In this document: in pieces, positions 1 to 13,303 of the stretch
Layout of the letters: every line of letters starts with the position of its first letter
Numbering within the stretch: position 1 is the stretch's first letter
Assembly (NCBI GenBank): GCA_032622095.1
Contig: CP136062.1
Location: forward strand, 136,190,960-136,254,959
DNA: 64,000 nt
Source: Siphonodentalium dalli
Lineage: Eukaryota; Mollusca; Scaphopoda; Gadilida; Siphonodentaliidae
Reading direction: 5' to 3'
The notes under the pieces: model-generated
Database searches by the model: none
What the model was told of the DNA's origin: nothing
The model's input: the letters and a program-made list of their open reading frames with translations, nothing else
Position numbers and translations under genes: made by a program

Positions 1-2400
1 ACATTTTATTAAAATGTTTACACAGCCCAAGTCAAGTATTACGCTATAATTTGTTAATTAGAATTAGAATTAATGCAAATAATCACAAAACCAAATAAAT
101 TATTTCCTAATTTCTTCTGCATAGAACCCGACATTACTATTTGACCAATCAGAACGCAGAGATGACCGTTAGAAAAATATACGTCCAATCAAAACACGAT
201 GACTTAATTAGCCAGATAATAATTATTCAACTAATGCTTCAGAATCATTTTTTATTCAGAAACAAAATGCGATGGATAAAGACTTTTCCGTTAAAATTGA
301 TCTTAACATAACTTAATTAACTGGATGGTAATTCTTATTTTTTTTTCATCTAAGCTAAACAAAATATATAATTAGATATTTTATTTTTAAAAAACAACGC
401 AATATCATATAATATGTTCACTTATTGATAATATATTAGGCATTACTTATTCTATAAAGCATGCACCCTTCCATTACTACGGGGACCTAAATCAATGCAA
501 AAATATATTCAGTAATCCTCTAATTAATATCTTGTCCCGAAGCCAGTAAGATAATCCTCTTACTTTCCGGATAAGAAATCACGTAATTTTAGTTAGGCTT
601 CATCCTCTAAGTATCACTAAGCAAACAAACCCATCAGATTTCGGAAATTAATTATAAAAAATATATGCAAAGTAACATCTAACATGATCATTTAGTGGTC
701 TCAATCCATTTTATCAGTCAATAAATCATGTAGACCTACTATATATTGCATTACTGCGGGGACCTACGCGAATTGAGTGACCTACGGAGACCTACGCAAA
801 TCTAGGGACCTACTGCATAACGCAGTACCCCAAAAAGACAACCAGGATCTCAAACTCAATGGGAATTTACATTAGTGGTCTGATATTTATTAATACTGAA
901 CTGCGCTGCCTGGCAGTCAGACTCAAAGTGGATGGTATATATGTCCATTTAAATTCCGTTGATATTTCACAAACAAATAATTACAATAATATTAATAAAT
1001 ATATAGCAGACGACTAATCTATAAATTCCCGTTGTTTGGCGAGACTTTGAGATCCTGGGTGTCTTTTTGCCAGTTTGGAACATCCTGGGTACCTTTTTGC
1101 ATGTTTGAGAGATCCTGTGTGTCTTTTAATTTGCTTGAAACCATATGACAATGAGTTAATTATGACCTATTCAGCGTAATTTAGCAGTTTGGCTAAAGTT
1201 CAGTATACAGTACTTTAGTAGCCTGGTACGGTACTCTAGACATGGAATTTTTGTTTGTTCTATAACTGTATAAGAAAATGAGTGCACACTTTGATATGGT
1301 ATTTTTGTATAGTTGATCAGTTGATGGTAATTAAAATTTCGGCTATCACTGATTTAGTGATTTATATCAATGTCATAATTTACATAATTACTCTGATTCT
1401 TACCGAATGAACTGATTATTGCCTGCTCGTTAGCCCACATCGCCCACTCTATCCTCGCCATGTTTCATTTCTGCTGCAAGGACAAAAACTACATGTGTTC
1501 ACAAATAAAGTAAACAAACACGGAAGTGAAAACAATAAATCGGCGTAACATGTTTTCTGGTTTCAACGAAGATCGACATTAAAAGGACGGTACGCACAAA
1601 CGAAGTCTGGTCGCGGAATAGGTCACATATTCTAATATGATATATAATATACCATATATGGCAGATTTTGGTACAGAAAAAATATACGACGCATTTGTAA
1701 CCAGTGGATTAATGGTCAACAACTGTGCTGATAATTTGGAACACATCTACACCGAATTTTCATATCTGACAATGAATGGACCTCTGTTTTTGTTGGAATG
1801 TGTGTAAATCGTTATCTGAAATGGCAGAGAACTTATATCAAATAGTTTTGAGGAACTTGTTGTGACTTTCACTGTTTTTCCAGATTCATTTGCATCGATT
1901 ATGTTTACATTAGTTGGATACGTTTTTGTTCCGTTTGTATTAATGTACATGAATTCATTTGCGTGTGATGTGGTAAATTGTGTGCATTCAGTGTGTACAG
2001 CCATTTGCATGCGAGGTGTTGATTAATATGTCGCGCGCATATGGTCATGTGCGATCGTTTTAATGGTGAGGTGGTATGCCTACTGGCTGCACACGTGTGG
2101 ACGTATTGAGCCACACCGATGTGAGGTGGTAATATTCATTAAGATTAATTGGCACACATATGTTCGGTATTTTTTTCTTCTTGACTGACTTGTGTCCTTT
2201 ATATTCTCAGGTTGAAACATTAAACTGTTAAACAACCATGGCGTTGAGCATCTGGTCTCTGGTAGACACCCGAAACAATATAGTTATCGAATGATGACCG
2301 GTTGCCGACCATTATTTACTGTAAATATTTTAGTCGTAGCCTGCACTGAAATACTGCATGTTTGTCGTGCCTATGACTATATTAGCGTATTGTGGGGGGG
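1..2400. other. No gene found; short local repeats
   Basis: AT-rich sequence with stops in all frames. A 'gacctac' rich patch lies at 748-820. A 28-29 bp unit (TTTGAGATCCTGGGTGTC and variants) is repeated about three times at 1045-1130, and an inverted copy of it lies at 829-862. I see no gene. Confidence 0.6.
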
Positions 2401-2420
2401 GGGGCGGCAACTAAAACATG

Positions 2421-3433
2421 TAGGGTAATGTGGGGCATAATGCGACGCGGGGCATAATGCGACAGACGGTCGTCATCAGGCCATATGATTTTTCCATGAC
2501 TGAAGTTGAATCGCACATTTATTATTTTAGTAAGACCAATCATAGAAGTTGACATCCCAATTGGACCGACATCATTATGACTGTTTAATCTCACATGCGA
2601 AACGCCGGAGTAGGGGTACCCACATTTGGTGACTCCCTTTTTGAATGGTTTATAATTTCCGGTAGGTCTTGTAAATGTTAAAAAGAGAACATCTTACCAC
2701 TACCACCAAAGCGACATGCCTATTTTGGTAAAGTAAAACGAGTTATATAGTAAGTTGATCAGTTCTATGTACATCGGTTATTCACAATCACTCATATTTG
2801 GGGGAGAGACAGGTTGTCTGGTTGTGGGGCATAATGCGACACTCGGGTACAACCAGTACGAGAAAAAAATATGATTAGGCATATCGCAAATCAAACCTGG
2901 GAAAATAAATCTTATCGTAACCTTAGTTCAAAAGAAAATAAATAAAAAAAAACATATTCGATCATTCCCAAACATTAAAACATGATATAGATAAATAATT
3001 ATTGTTAACCCTACCCGGCCATTTTCCTGAAATCAAAACTTTATGGTGCTATTTTACCCGCCATAAAATCAATAAAATGTCTCATTGGTCTGCTGCTATG
3101 ACTTTAACTAACGCTTATACATTCTTTCAATCCACAAAAGAAAAGAAACTGCAGACCGTCTTGCATTTATTAGGTTCGGTATATGCTGATGTTGTAATGT
3201 CAAATGTGTCGCATTGTACCCCGTGTATGGGGCATAATGCGACGGATTGGGTACGTCGACGGGGAGTAATGCTGTTCAGAAATTGGTGCTTCCCAGGCAA
3301 GTGCGAGTATTAAATTATATAGTGGAAATATTTATCTAACTTTTAGTTTAATAATGTGTGCCCTTCCATCGTTTTTAGTGGTATGATGGGGTCTAATGTG
3401 CTTATGTGTCGCATTATGCCCCACATTACCCTA
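2421..3433. mobile_element. TIR element A, about 1.0 kb, TA target, non-autonomous
   Basis: The left end TAGGGTAATGTGGGGCATAA continues to TGCGAC and is matched at the right end by its exact 26 bp reverse complement, ending in TA. The termini are consistent with a TA target duplication, as in the Tc1/mariner/IS630 group. The motif GGGGCATAATGCGAC is repeated inside the left end (2452), at about 2825 and at about 3228. No transposase ORF is present; the 103-codon open frame at 3002-3313 spans one such motif and looks like chance. Confidence 0.82.
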
Positions 3434-5530
3434 GGCCTAACATGGTTCAAGAAAGTAGCTGCAGGATATCGCAGGATATAGGCATATTAATACACATACC
3501 ATTTTAGTTAAGTTTCGGCGGACCAATAATAATGGCACAATAACAAAATGGTATATGTGAATCAATATGCCGGCCTATAAAGTTAATTTTAAATGGAATA
3601 AGATCCCAACATTTCTTAACAATTCGAGCTGTGTGTAGTTTTCATGTCACGGTTTCTTGAAAAAAGGCCAATATTTTTGCGAAACACATTCGTGTTTTGG
3701 ATACGGCATCACCAGGTGTTTAAAATAAATTACAATGACTTTTTTTAAAATTCTGTATAATCAATGTGAGCAAAATGTCTAATCTCCCAAAATTGTAATA
3801 AAATAGTTTTTCACGGGGTTGCGACAATCGTATGTTATTATTCGTCCACCAGTATGATATGTACCGTGCCAGGTGCGTACCGGCCTAATTCACGGGAGGG
3901 GGGGGGGGGGGGGGGGTATCAGCATAATTCGGCCTTGTTTTTAAAATCCGGTCTTATCAATGCAAATCCGGCCTTTTAAATATAATGTTACGAGTTAGGA
4001 TGTGACTGATAAAACGGTATCCGAGACAACAGAATATGTGAGCAAACATGATGAACGATGAGGTAAGTCTACATAGGTTACATGTCCACATGTATCATGT
4101 TCGTGATATTCCTCTATATCATTGATATTTTATAAGCTTTAACTCGATTTTAGCTACTAATGCAATATTAAAATATATTTTAATCTTATTTTAATATAGG
4201 CCTGAAATTTCTTAAGTGGAAAATCAAGGAAAATGTTGTCTTACCTTCCTTGTTAGAATATACCATCCCATGTAATAAGTACTAAGCGAGTCATGAGTTA
4301 TATTAACACACGATATCTATTTAAATAGAATATAAGTTATAACACTTATGTGGAGAGCCTTTGGTGGTAACAAGTCGAGGTAAATGCTAATTATTTGCCA
4401 ATTTTCCGATGTCCGTGCATGCGACCATCGGATTCCTGTAATAATTTCCTTTAATTTAATATATATGGATGAACCATGTACAGCTCGCGCTTGTGGCGAT
4501 ATTTCCCACGAAACCATCGGAGACTGGTGAAACAAAGTTGTCGAACAAAACTCGATCCGGTATAACGCAATGAAACCGGACATAGTCTTGTTCGACCAAT
4601 TGTTTTCGCCGGTCTCGATGGTTTCAGGGAAGATATATCCGCTGTCACCGGTCACTAACCGGGTATGGTTGATCCATCTATCAACATGTAGGGAGTTTGT
4701 ATAGGAATACGAATATTCTACCATCATATTTTATTTTATCTCTATGCAGGGACCACATTGTAGGGACATATGGCTATTCTCAATTCGAAGAGGTAGGACC
4801 ATTGTCTTATATATATAGGTACTTTTAGTGCTATGATGCTTGGGTTCCAAGCAAAAAAAACCCAGCAATTTGGATGGAATGGAATATTAAAGAGCGTTTC
4901 GTGTTAGTTTTTTAATGATATGGTAGAACTAAAGAGCGTTTATTTCACTTCAATATTTCGTGTATTTGTCACCCTAACTTACACCTCGTACCATATTAGG
5001 TAGACATAATTTTGAAGCTCGAATGAGCAATATCATTTTAAGCCTCTTGGTAGTATTGCGTGAATGTTACTATTTAGTTACAAAACTAAACATTAAATGA
5101 TTCAATCATTTACTAATATTTTCTGAAACTATCGCCACCCCTGCAAAATATCGCATCCTATTGTGAGAATTTCTATTAGAAATGTGTAGGGGGAGATAAC
5201 ATACTTGCAAAAAACAAATCTGTTCAACAAATGAATGAGCTTCACCTGAACATAGTTTATATATACCTTCTGAGCTTGCTCTATATCGGGAGCGGATGTT
5301 TCACCAGATTGCTACCCAGGCACCTTGACTTACATCCGAATTCATAGTTCTCAGAATGCATATGCACTCGACTGAATTGGAAAATCGCGACATGTTGCAT
5401 CAATAGTTCAAGGTATCGAAACAGTAGCCTAACTCGAAATATCAGTAAATCCACTGAGATCTATAGACATCTTTATTAACATCTGACACCCCAAATGTCC
5501 AGAATTCTATAGGCATCTTTATTACCATCT
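3434..5530. other. No gene found; poly-G run
   Basis: A run of about 20 G lies at 3897-3917. AT-rich sequence surrounds it. The open frame of 136 codons on the minus strand at 4317-4727 overlaps the foldback described separately, has no recognisable domain and is not called as a gene. Confidence 0.55.
4505..4630. repeat. Foldback with about 44 bp imperfect arms
   Basis: CGAAACCATCGGAGACTGG at 4509 is matched in reverse complement by CCGGTCTCGATGGTTTC near 4612-4628, and the arms continue inward through the GTTCGAC motif. The loop is about 25 bp. Confidence 0.72.
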
Positions 5531-5567
5531 TTAGATATGAGCCCAACTGACACTCCAAATGTCCAGA
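5459..5567 (+). repeat. Imperfect direct duplication leading into the minisatellite
   Basis: CATCTTTATTAACATCT followed by CACCCCAAATGTCCAGA is repeated as CATCTTTATTACCATCT and CACTCCAAATGTCCAGA, with an 18 bp insertion in the second copy that brings in the ATG at 5537. Confidence 0.7.
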
Positions 5568-8500
5568 GCAAGAAGGGCCCCAGACATGATGACCACCACG
5601 AAAAACACAGCTACTTGGAACGTGATGTTCCAAGCAAGAAGGGATCCGGTCATGATGACCACCACAGAAAACACAGCGACTTGGAACGCGATGTCCGAAG
5701 CAAGAATGGATCCGGTCATGATGACCACCACGGAAACACAGCGAATTGGAACGTGACGTCCGAAGCAAGAAGGGTTCCGACCATGATGACCACCACGGAC
5801 AACACAGCGACTTGGAACGCGATGTCCGAAGCAAGAATGGATCCGGTCATGATGACCACCACGGAAACACAGCGACTTGGAACGTGACCTCCGAAGCAAG
5901 AAGGGTTCCGGCCATGATGACCACCACGGAAAACATAGCGACTTGGTACGTGACGTCCGAAGCAAGAAGGGTTCCGGTCATGATGACCACCACGGAAAAC
6001 ACAGCGACTTGGAACGTGAGGTCCGAAGTAAGAAGGGATCAGTCCATGATGACCACCAAGGAAAACACAGTGACTTGGAACGTGAGATCCGAAGCAAGAA
6101 GGGTTCTGGTCACCATGACCACCACGGACAACACAGTGACTTGGAACGTGAGGTCCGAAGCCAGAAAGGATCCGGTCATGATGATCACCACGGAAAACAC
6201 AGTGATTTAGAACGTGAAGTCCGAAGTAAGAAGGGTTCCGGTCATGATGACCACCACGGAAAACACAGCGATTTGGAACGCGATGTCCGAAGCAAGAAGG
6301 GATCGGGTCATGATGACCACCACAGAAAATACAACGACTTGGAACGTGACGTCCGAATCAAGAATGGTTCCGGTCATGATGACCACCACGGAAAACACAG
6401 TGACTTGGAACGTGACGTCCGAAGCAAGAAGGGATCCGGCCATGATAACCACCACGGAAAACACAGTGACTTGGAACGTGAAGTCCGAAGTAAAAAGGGT
6501 TCCGGACATGATGACCACCACGGAAAACACAGCGACTTGGAACGTGATGTCCGAAGAAAGAAGGGATCCGGCCATGATGACCACCACGAAGGACACAGTG
6601 ACTTGGAATGTGACGTCCGAAGCAAGAAGGGTTCCGGACATAATGACCACCACGGAAAACACAGTGACTTTGAACGTGAGATCCGAAGCAAGAAGGGATC
6701 CGGTCATGATGATCACCATGGAAAACACATTGATTTGGAACGTGAAGTCCGAAAGTAATGATGACTACCACGAAAAACACAGCAACTTGGAACGCGATGT
6801 CCGAAGCAAGAAGGGATCCGCTCATGATGACCACCACAGAAAACACAGCGACTTGGAACGTGACGTCCGACGCAAGAAGGGTTCCGGCCATGATGACCAC
6901 CACGGAAAACACAGTGACTTGGAACGTGACGTCCGAAACAAGAAGGGATCCGTCCTTGATAACAACCACGGAAAAGAAACTGACTTGGAACGTGAAGTCC
7001 GAAGTAAAAAGGGTTCGGGGCATGGTGACCACAACGGAAAACACAGTGACTTGGAACGTGATGTCCGAAGCAAGAAGGGTTCCGGACATGACGACCACCA
7101 CGGAAAACACAGCCACTTGGAACGTGACGTCCGAAGCAAGAAGGGGTCCGGTCATGATGACCACCACGGAAAACACAGCGACTTGGAACGTGATGTCCGA
7201 AGCAAGAAGGGTTCCGGTCAGATGACCACCACGGAAAACACAGTGACTTGGAACGTGCGATCCGAAGCAAGAAGGGGTTCGTCATGATGATCACCACGGA
7301 AAACACAGCTACTTGGAACGTGAGGTCCGACGCAAGAAGGGATCATGTCTTGATGACCACCACGGAAAACACAGTGACTTGGAACGTGATGTCCGAAGCA
7401 AGAAGGGTTCGGGTCACGATGACCACCAGTGAAAACACAGTGACTTGGAACGTGACGTCCGGAACAAGAAGGGTTCCGGCCACGATAACCACCACGGAAA
7501 ACACAGTGACTTGGAACGTGAATTCCGAAGTAAAAAGGGTTCGGGGCATGATGACCACAACGGAAAACACAGTGACTTGGAACGTGATGTCCGAAGCAAG
7601 AAGGGTGCCGGACATGATGATCACCACGGAAAACACAGCGACTTGGAACGTGACGTCCGAAGCAAGAAGGGGTCCGGTCATGATGACCACCACGGAAAAC
7701 ACAGCGACTTGGAGCTTTATGCCCGAAGCAAGAAGGGATCCGGTCATGATGACCACCACGGAAAACACAGCGACTTGGAATGTGATGTCCGAAGCAAGAA
7801 GGGTTCGGGTCACGATGACCACCAGTGAAAACACAGTGACTTGGAACGTGACGTCCGAAGCAAGAAGGGTTCCGGCCATGATGACCACCACGGAAAACAC
7901 AGTGACTTGGAACGTGACGTCCGAAGCAAGAAGGGTTCGGGGCATGATGACCACAACGGAAAACACAGTGACTTGGAACGTGATGTCCGAAGCAAGAAGG
8001 GTGCCGGACATGATGACCACCACGGAAAACACAGCGACTTGGAACGTGACGTCCGAAGCAAGAAGGGGTCCGGTCATGATGACCACCACGGAAAACACAG
8101 CGACTTGGAGCTTTATGCCCGAAGCAAGAAGGGATCCGGTCATGATGACCACCACGGAAAACACAGCGACTTGGAACGTGATGTCCAAAGCAAGAAGGGT
8201 TCCGGACATGATGACCACCATGGAAAACACAGGGACTTGGAACGTGATGTCCAAAGCATGAAGGGTTCCGGCCATGATGACCACCATGGAAAACACAGCT
8301 ACTTGGAACTTGATGTCCGAAGCAAGAAGGGATCCGGCCATGATGACCACCACGGAAAACACAGCGACCTTGAACGTTATGTCCGAAGCAAGAATGGATC
8401 CGGTCATAATGACCACCACGGAAAATACAGCGACTTGGAACGTGACGTCCGAAGTAAGAAGGGTTCCGGACATGGTGATCACCACGGAAAACACAATGAG

Positions 8501-8950
8501 AACGTGATGTCCGAAGCAAGAAGGGTTCCGGTCATGATGACCACCACGGAAAACACAGTGACTTGGAACGTGATATCCGAAGCAAGAAGGGGTTCGTCAT
8601 GATGGCCACCACGGAAAACACAGCTACTTGCATGGAACGTGAGGTCCGAAGCAAGAAGGGATCAGGTCATGATGACCCCCACGGAAAACACAGTGACCTG
8701 GAACGTGAGGTCCGAAGCAAGAAGGGTTCGGGTCACGATGACCACCACTGAAAACACAGTGACTTGGAACGTGAGGTCCGAATCAAGAAGGGATCCGGTC
8801 ATGATGATCACTACGGAAAACACAGTGATTTGGCACGTGAAGTCCGAAGTAAGAAAGGTTCCGGTCATGATGACCACCACGGAAAACACAGCGACTTGGA
8901 ACGTTAAGTCCGAAGCAAGAATTAAGGGATCCGGTCATGAATACCACCAC
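5562..8950. repeat. Minisatellite, about 51 units of 66 bp, open in several frames
   Basis: The unit is 66 bp, for example from the GTGACGTCC at 7848 to that at 7914. Because 66 is divisible by three, a frame without stops stays open for many units. One + frame reads as a 22-residue His/Asp/Lys-rich unit containing SKKGSGHDDHHGKHSDLE; another + frame and two minus frames are also open, the longest being 433 codons at 7218-8519 minus. Units with 65 bp (the GGAAACAC variants near 5730 and 5865) and a shortened one near 6755 shift the frame repeatedly, so no single frame spans the array. I do not call a gene. Much variation is CpG to TpG (CAGCGAC/CAGTGAC, GACGTCC/GATGTCC). Confidence 0.95.
7404..8200. 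repeat. Higher-order duplication inside the minisatellite, 396 bp period
   Basis: The rare variant GGGTCACGAT at 7411 recurs at 7807, and GAGCTTTATGCCCG at 7712 recurs at 8108. Both offsets are exactly 396 bp, six units, so a block of six units has been copied as one. Confidence 0.88.
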
Positions 8951-10425
8951 TAACCACTATGCATGCTTGCAAATTGCAAGACTTAAATGAATGGTATTCT
9001 GTGTATTTCATTAAAATGTATCCATTAATAAAATATTTTTACCCCCTAAACCAACAAAATAGTAATTTAGGAGTGTTAATTAGGATTGTGTATCTGGACA
9101 GGTTGTGATTGAAAACTTTTAAATTCCTACTCTATGTGTTGTTATAAATATACTCTCAGCGCGAAATTACCTCTGATATATCCGATATAAAAATCAGGTG
9201 CAATTGGAGGCCTATGGTGTAAGCTGGGTGCAATTGAATAAATAATTTCTCAATGGCATAATCTTGAACGAAATACTAGAATTTATAATACCAAAATATT
9301 GGCTTCTGTTCATACACATCTATATGGAACCAAAAGTCCGGAAGGACTTGTTGTGAATAAATATTGGCTGATAAATATATAAACATGGTGATGAGGGCAG
9401 CGTGTGCGACAGTTAGAGAACACTGTCTAATATTAAAGTGGACCCTCCTTACACTATCTAATATTAAAGTGGACCCTCCTTACACTATATAATATTAAAG
9501 TGCACCCTTCTTAAGTAAAGCTGGCGATGCACATGCTATAACAAATCTTGTCAGCAGGTTCCCATCATGCATGCAGGGCGGGGTTTCAGGACAGTTGCCA
9601 CTCTCGGCAGGGGTGGGGTTGTTTCTGAACTATTTACTCGGGAGTTGAATATGTCAGTTAATTATTAGCTTTTGGGAGGAGAACATTCTCTGTAAGATTG
9701 GTTTTACATTTAAAGTTGGCGCCGAAAGCGTTGGGAATATTGGCCTTTATTTGATCTTTAATGTTTTGTCGGCTTTCAATGGATTTACATATCTACATGT
9801 TCGTGATATTAACATGGATATTCAAAACTCCATATAGCGAATGCTATACTCCCGAACGTTGACATGTAACACTTAATTAAACCGCGGAATGGGGGTTGGA
9901 TGGATCCAATATGGTATATAACGACTCGGTGATCTCGCTTAATTATTATCGACGATTATACCGGTATTTGCGGGGAAAAAACGTGATATTGGGCAAACAT
10001 AAATATCCTGCCAGGAATGCATATTGTGGTCTCAATGTGTGCACAAATGACTCTTCTATATAGTAGATGTTCACATTTATTTCGGCCGCCATCTTGGCCG
10101 CCATATTGGATTTCGGTGTAGGACTTTTGACTGCTTTGTATGCGTGGTATATTAGTAAAACGAATTGAGTTAAAAAATAAAATCGCATGTGATATTATAA
10201 TTACTATAATGGGCCTAATGGCGACGAAAGAGACCTGGTGCATATCAAGAAAAATGATCGCCATGATGATGGACACCACGTCTATGCTGCCATAGACATC
10301 AAGAAAGATAAGTTGAGTCGCGGGGGGGGGGGGGGGTGCAAAGCTCGACATATATCTCCTGGACTAATAGTTGTGAGATATGGGAGACTAACTATAATTG
10401 GTGTCTCAGATTGATCAACCCGACA
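8951..10425. other. No gene found; small tandem repeat and poly-G
   Basis: A 36 bp unit (CTAATATTAAAGTGGACCCT...) is present about three times at 9427-9510. A run of about 16 G lies at 10321-10336. A GC-rich patch with two 'GCCGCCAT' words lies at 10085-10106. No gene is visible. Confidence 0.6.
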
Positions 10426-11516
10426 TAGGGGAGAGCGGGGCATGTTGGAACGTTTTTTATTCAATCACACATACATGGAAATGTGAGCATGGCACCCCCT
10501 TCTTTTTTCAACTTTTATTATAAAGTAATATCAAAGACTTTAAAAATGGCATATCATTATGTATGACCTATTTCGTTTTTACATGGAAAAAGTCGAAAAT
10601 AAAATCGTTCCAACATGCCCCGAGTTGTTTGAAACCAGGGGCAAATAGGAACATCGACCGGGGTAAGTTAGAACACTGACCGTATAAAGAACACATATAT
10701 GAAATCAATGTATATTAGAGTTAAACCACTAATATATTCCAAGAACTATATTCAGTAAATTGCTAGTATGAAACATAATAGCTGAGTCCGGTAAATAAAG
10801 TATGTTCGAGAAATCGTCATATTGGAAAACGCAGCACATCCAATGAAAACGTCGTTTCACATGAACAGGAGGGACGTATCAAGGCAAAATTTGGAAGGAT
10901 TTTAGTGCTATCGATACAAACCTCCCCATTTGCCACACAAATATTTATTCATCAACGAAAACGAATTGAAATCATATATTTAGGACACGGTTGCAAGCAA
11001 CTGAGATGCATTCATCCATAATTCCATCTGATTTTTTCCATAATGGTTAGTTATAGTAGCTCAATGCACAATATTGATGGGGTTTTCGGGACTTTTCCCG
11101 TAAGTCGCACTATGGCGACACAATGGGGTGTTCCAACATGCCCCAAACATGGAAAAAGGGTCTAATGGTACACGATTTTGGAAAGACACTAATTAATCGG
11201 TAATTTTTTTTATTTATGACTGAAATGAAATGAAACTGGATCAACTGATATAAATTACACCCTTTACGCCGCGAAATTTTATCTTGAACATTGATGAAAC
11301 CTGAAAATCTAAAAAATTAATTCATACCCCTCAAAAACGATTTTTGTGCATATCTCTTACACCATTCCGAGAATAGTCCGAATTTGTGTGTGTTATTTGT
11401 GCATACAAGAGTGTTTTCCACAAAAAGTGGCAATTGTAGATGCTGTTTAATTTTTTAACAAGAGAGGTGGGGTGTTTCAATATACCCCACGTTCCAACAT
11501 GCCCCGGTCTCCCCTA
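10426..11516. mobile_element. TIR element B, about 1.1 kb, related to element A
   Basis: The left end TAGGGGAGAGCGGGGCATGT continues to TGGAACG. The right end is its reverse complement with one difference over about 27 bp, ending in TA. The internal copies near 10609 (CCAACATGCCCC) and 11133 (CCAACATGCCCC) repeat the subterminal motif. The layout, spacing and GGGGCAT core match element A at 2421-3433, so the two are sister families. No transposase frame. Confidence 0.83.
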
Positions 11517-13142
11517 TATGGGCCACCGTGTTGCCTACATAGCCTATACACGTTGTCAGGAATCTTATTATAGTGACTTGCGCCAATGGCTCATGCGGCA
11601 TCAATGCGTCAAAGTTTACTTTCTAATATGAATTAATTACCATGTGTTTATTATATAACGTACCAGAACATGCAATTACCATTCCGATCCTGAAGTTAAT
11701 CAACGTACCTCATCATTAAAATGACGATTCGCGGTACGATATTCCATTGGTACGAAAGTTATTGTACTTCAGAGGGTAACTTTTTGTATAATGATTAGTC
11801 GAGAAATTTGAAGATTCAGAGGTTTGAACTGGCAAATAATATTTTCCATGTTAAACAAGAGCATACTGTACTTTATGTAATCACTTTTTAGGTGCGCATT
11901 TAAGTTCTTGCACGAAGAAACGTTCGTTTGGAAAACGATACCTCGAAGATGGGAGACATCTGTTAGATCGATCTCGTCAGCAAAATGCCCAACCTTCTCT
12001 TTTGACTTTTTAATTTAGCTTTACTTCCATATTTCAAATTTCATCGACTATTTCCTTTTACTCTATGTAATTATTAATCATTGACCCATCTCCTGGGCTA
12101 GATCCATTTGATCTTTGTGTCATGGCTTACGCCATCAAAGACAAAGATCGATTCCATGGCATGCTGTCAACAACATAGGCGACTATGAATATGATTCCTA
12201 TAAAAGTAACAATTAGGACAACGCACATGTATTTATCAACTAAATACAAATACAAGTGTGAAACCATCCACTCACCTACGTGTCATTTATCCTTAAAATC
12301 CGACAAATAACAGAACGTAAAAACTGACATGTCGTGTGTTCGTCGACCATTGTATGTGACCAGTAATTTCAGGAATCCCCCTGTGAGTTCCCCGTGCGCA
12401 CAGCAAGGTAATCACATGCGTTCACATTGAGTGTACAATTCAGGTTGCCCTGATACAATTCAAGTTGAGGGGAACTACAATCTGCGCATGCGTGTAGTTT
12501 TTACAAATTACCAACTCCAATTTGTTACACATGCGTACTGTTAACATCCTGGTACAGTAATGCGAGTTGCAGAATCATGTTTGCCATGCACGAACTGCAC
12601 GTAGTCATGTGATATGTTAGCTCCTCCTGCTTCGGCCATTTAACCACGTTTTGTCAACATGTTTTCCGACTGGATTTTTGGATTAAATTATTACGGAATT
12701 ATACACACGTTCTGGTAGGTGTCAGAGCTCATATATATTGCAATATTGTTAATATTAATGACTATGTTAGTTGATTCTTAAAAATAAGTGTATTTAAAAA
12801 AATTAGCTACTCGTCCAAGCTGAAGCGCCAGAGCGGTCAGACGTGGATGGCCTTAGCCATATTACCACATCTGGTCAGACTACTCCTGGGCCAGCCCGTT
12901 CAGTCCTTGAATTGAATGCCACCGTGTGCCTGGAATTTAATTTTTAAAAGCAAAATGTTGCGCGTCGCACGATCTTGGTTAAGTTTATTAAATAATTAAC
13001 CGATCAAATGCAGCACAGCAAGGGTTTGGATAACAACAATTGTTGGAGAAGTCATAGACATAGATTCAAAGCTTAAAACAATGGGGTGTTTTTTTAACGC
13101 ATTGTGTGTATAATGTTCAATAGAGCGATTCACACGGCTTCT
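11517..13142. other. No gene found
   Basis: Unique-looking AT-rich sequence. A short hairpin lies at 12111-12152 (GATCTTTGTGTC against GACAAAGATC). No coding potential is seen. Confidence 0.55.
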
Positions 13143-13303
13143 AGACGATTGGTACCTTGGACGTTTGGTACCTGGACGTTTCGTACCCACGGGTCGATTA
13201 GTACCTGGTACCATGTGGACGATTGGTACCATTTCAGTGTGGATGATTGGTAACATATACTAGTAAAATTGTTTGGGTTATATTTAAAGTTAATTGTGAT
13301 AGT

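Noticed and set aside
3002-3313. 103-codon + strand open frame
   Set aside because: It is inside a MITE and crosses the repeated GGGGCATAATGCGAC motif, so it is chance coding.
4317-4727. 136-codon minus-strand open frame
   Set aside because: It covers a foldback repeat, has no recognisable domain, and a second minus frame is open over the same bases.
7218-8519. 433-codon open frame on the minus strand
   Set aside because: It lies wholly inside the 66 bp minisatellite and is one of several open frames created by a period divisible by three. Neither a promoter nor a conserved domain is visible.
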